This document shows, piece by piece, positions 61,779-64,000 of a stretch of DNA of 64,000 nt. Source of the stretch: Burkholderia sp. S171. GTDB lineage: Bacteria; Pseudomonadota; Gammaproteobacteria; Burkholderiales; Burkholderiaceae. The translations under genes and the position numbers were made by a program. Location: the NCBI RefSeq assembly GCF_009766085.1, contig NZ_LMUF01000011.1:1-64000 (forward strand). Reading direction: 5' to 3'. Below the pieces are notes generated by a model. The model made no database searches, was not told the DNA's origin, and saw only the letters and a list, made by a program, of their open reading frames with translations. The first letter of the stretch is position 1. Each line of letters opens with the position of its first letter.

Positions 61779-63842
61779 ATGTCCTTACGCTATCCCCTTC
61801 TTAATCGCGAACTGGGCATTCTGGGTTTTAACGAACGAGTATTGTCGCAGGCCGCCGATACCGCCGTCCCGCTGCTCGAACGGCTCCGCTTTATCTGTAT
61901 CACCAGCAGCAACCTGGACGAATTTTTTGAAGTCCGCATGGCCGGCATGCAGGAACAAATGCGAGATAACCCTGGCTCGCTCTCGCCCGACGGCATGTCG
62001 CTGCAGCATGTGTACGACCTCGTGGTCGAGCGCGCGCATCGCCTGGTCCATCAGCAATACGTCATGCTCCAGAACACCGTATTTCCTGCGCTGGAAAGCG
62101 AAGGGATTTACTTTCACGGCGTCGAATCCTGGACCGAAGCGCAGACCGACTGGGCGCGCGATTACTTTCAGAACGAGTTGCTGCCGGTACTGACGCCGAT
62201 CGGACTTGACCCCGCGCATCCGTTTCCGCGTGTGCTGAACAAGAGCCTGAACTTCGTAGTCGAGCTGGAGGGCAAGGACGCGTTCGGCCGCCAGGCGATG
62301 ATGGGCATCGTACAAGCGCCGCGCGCACTGCCGCGGCTCGTGCGCATGCCCGAGGCGCTGTCGGGGTATCCGCACGGGTTCGTGCTGCTGAGCTCACTGA
62401 TGCAGCGGTTTGTCGACGCGTTGTTTCCGCATCTGGTCGTGCGCAGTTGCAACCAGTTCCGCATCACGCGCAACAGCGAATTGTTCGTCGACGAAGACGA
62501 AATCACGAACCTGCGCGTGGCACTGCAGGGCGAACTGCCCGCGCGGCATCTGGGCAATGCGGTGCGTCTGGAAGTGTCGGCGGAGACGCCGCCGCACATG
62601 ATCCGCCGCCTGCTTGACGAGAGCGAACTGAACGACCGCGATTGTTATCGCGTGGACGGGCCGGTCAATCTTGTGCGGCTGATGCAGTTGCCCGAGATGG
62701 TCGACCGGCCGGACCTGAAGTTCGTGCCGCATATTCCGGCCGTACCGAAGGCTATTGCTGCTTCGTCGAATCTGTTCGATGCCATCGATCAGGGCGACAT
62801 CCTTCTGCACCATCCGTACGAGAGTTTTCAGCCGGTGCTTGAATTGCTGCTGCAAGCCGCCAAGGACCCGCAGGTGGTCGCGATCAAGCAGACCATCTAC
62901 CGGACGGGCATCGACTCGCCGCTGATGGATGCGCTGATGCAAGCCGCGCGCAACGGCAAGGAAGTGACCGTGGTCGTAGAGCTGCTCGCACGCTTCGACG
63001 AAGAAACGAATATGAACTGGGCGTCGCAACTCGAAGCCGTGGGCGCGCACGTGGTGTACGGCGTGGTCGGCCACAAATGCCACGCGAAAATGATGCTGAT
63101 CGTGCGGCGCGTGTCGATGAACGGCAAGATGATGCTCAGGCGTTATGTGCACCTGGGTACGGGTAACTATCACCCGCGTACCGCGCGTCTTTATACCGAT
63201 TTCGGCGTGATGACCTCGGATCAGGAAGTCTGCGAAGACGTGCATCACGTGTTTCAGCAACTCACCGGCATTGGCGGCGAGCTACGCCTGCATCAGCTCT
63301 GGCAAGCGCCGTTTACGCTGCATCCGAACCTGATGGAAGCCATTCGTGCTGAAGCTGACAACGCGCGAGCGGGAAAGAAAGCGCGGATTGTCGCGAAGAT
63401 GAATGCGCTGCTTGAGCCGACCGTGATCATCGCGTTATATGAAGCGTCGCAGGCCGGCGTGAAAATCGACCTGATCGTGCGTGGCGTCTGCGCGTTGAAA
63501 CCCGGCGTGGAAGATTTGTCCGAGAACATTACGGTGCGCTCCATCGTCGGACGTTTTCTCGAACATCACCGCATCTTTTATTTTTACGCGGGGGGTGAAG
63601 AGAAAGTGTATTTGTCGAGCGCGGACTGGATGGACCGCAACTTCTTCCGGCGCGTGGAAGTGGCGTTTCCAGTGAATGACCGGCGTCTGAAACGGCGCGT
63701 GATTGCCGAAGGACTGTCAGTGTTTCTCGGCGACAACCAGTCAGCGTGGCTCATGCAAAGCGACGGGCATTATCAGCGGCGGCGTCCGGGTAAGTCGATG
63801 CGCAATGCACAACTGGGCCTGCTCGCGAAGTTCTGCCCTTGA
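61779..63842 (+). CDS. ppk: Polyphosphate kinase 1
   Basis: Reversibly makes polyphosphate from ATP at the membrane or cytoplasm, 687 residues. The PPK1 domains are recognisable: N-terminal LLNRELGILGFNERVL and ITSSNLDEFFEVRMAG, then the catalytic phospholipase-D-like parts. The phosphorylated His is in VVGHKCHAKMM (His 435 by count from this start, the same number as in the E. coli enzyme) and HLGTGNYHPRTARLYTDFG follows. The ATG at 61779 gives the normal length. Confidence 0.96.
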   Translation: MSLRYPLLNRELGILGFNERVLSQAADTAVPLLERLRFICITSSNLDEFFEVRMAGMQEQMRDNPGSLSPDGMSLQHVYDLVVERAHRLVHQQYVMLQNTVFPALESEGIYFHGVESWTEAQTDWARDYFQNELLPVLTPIGLDPAHPFPRVLNKSLNFVVELEGKDAFGRQAMMGIVQAPRALPRLVRMPEALSGYPHGFVLLSSLMQRFVDALFPHLVVRSCNQFRITRNSELFVDEDEITNLRVALQGELPARHLGNAVRLEVSAETPPHMIRRLLDESELNDRDCYRVDGPVNLVRLMQLPEMVDRPDLKFVPHIPAVPKAIAASSNLFDAIDQGDILLHHPYESFQPVLELLLQAAKDPQVVAIKQTIYRTGIDSPLMDALMQAARNGKEVTVVVELLARFDEETNMNWASQLEAVGAHVVYGVVGHKCHAKMMLIVRRVSMNGKMMLRRYVHLGTGNYHPRTARLYTDFGVMTSDQEVCEDVHHVFQQLTGIGGELRLHQLWQAPFTLHPNLMEAIRAEADNARAGKKARIVAKMNALLEPTVIIALYEASQAGVKIDLIVRGVCALKPGVEDLSENITVRSIVGRFLEHHRIFYFYAGGEEKVYLSSADWMDRNFFRRVEVAFPVNDRRLKRRVIAEGLSVFLGDNQSAWLMQSDGHYQRRRPGKSMRNAQLGLLAKFCP

Positions 63843-63896
63843 TGGTCTGATGTCTTGATACTGCCGCGGCTTGAAACTTCCCTGCTTCCAGATACA

Positions 63897-64000
63897 TCAA
63901 GCCGCGATCGACTTTCTCAACGCCGTACGGGCGGCCGAAAACTTGACCGAGAAGGTACTTCCCCGCCCTTCCTCGCTCTTGACTTCGAGGTCCGCCAGAT
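63897..64000 (-). CDS. phoR: Sensor histidine kinase C-terminus, probable PhoR (cut by window)
   Basis: Only the last 33 or so residues are in the window. They read LADLEVKSEEGRGSTFSVKF then SAARTALRKSIAA and stop, which is the G2 box end of a HATPase domain (GRGSTFSV). Being convergent with ppk next to a possible PHO box suggests PhoR of the phosphate regulon, but the assignment to PhoR rather than another kinase is inference. Confidence 0.6.
   Translation of the reverse strand, partial: LADLEVKSEEGRGSTFSVKFSAARTALRKSIAA

Overview
The window is a chromosomal segment of a Burkholderiales bacterium, most likely Burkholderiaceae of the Paraburkholderia/Caballeronia/Burkholderia group. The evidence is the high-GC codon use, a proteobacterial inositol cluster with an RpiR-type regulator and a kinase-aldolase IolC fusion, an OlsB-type ornithine acyltransferase, and a ppx / ppk / phoR-like arrangement. 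Species cannot be fixed from sequence reading alone.

Layout of the host part. 1-766 carries two inverted copies of a roughly 0.3-kb dispersed repeat ahead of valS; a third copy with a 39-bp triplication lies upstream of alaS (27531-27902). valS, galU and a TusA-like gene come first. 5127-17103 is a myo-inositol catabolic region: two Gfo/Idh dehydrogenases and an RpiR/IolR-type regulator on the minus strand, and divergently an ABC sugar importer (binding protein, permease, single-domain ATPase) followed by iolC-iolD-iolE-iolB. A GGAA-N6-TTCC operator lies in the divergent promoter. Converging on it (17119-22294, minus strand) is an unusual operon of iron-dependent alcohol dehydrogenase, thioesterase and livH-livM-livG-livF without a binding protein; its LivF has Arg in place of the Walker A Lys. 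Then follow a NUDIX hydrolase, threonine aldolase, alaS, glnS, two periplasmic binding proteins, a tRNA-Arg(TCT), uppP, an aldose epimerase, a LysM/M23 lipoprotein, small lipoproteins and a Zur-type regulator.

The accessory part is an 18.4-kb integrated element (39608-58056). It is bounded by 46-bp direct repeats that correspond to the 3' half of the tRNA-Pro(TGG) gene, which stays intact at the right end. It encodes a P4-type integrase, an AlpA-like protein, both terminase subunits, a tape-measure protein with a lysozyme-like domain, a putative baseplate/tail hub, a putative replication protein, a ribbon-helix-helix regulator and many small unknown proteins. I can recognise no portal, capsid, protease, sheath or tube gene. 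It looks like a degenerate prophage or an unusual phage satellite.

The most striking signal is a 12-bp dyad, GCAATTGATTGC (extended consensus CTGC-GCAATTGATTGC-G), present 14 times without mismatch across the element, 12 of them in one orientation. The copies lie both between genes and inside genes, close to gene starts and ends, so the DNA site has left recurring peptides such as QSIAQ in unrelated proteins. It resembles the logic of dispersed repressor sites (stoperators) but I know no description of this motif.

After the element come a SixA-like phosphatase, OlsB, and the divergent pair ppx / ppk with a possible PHO box, ending in the 3' end of a PhoR-like histidine kinase cut by the window edge.
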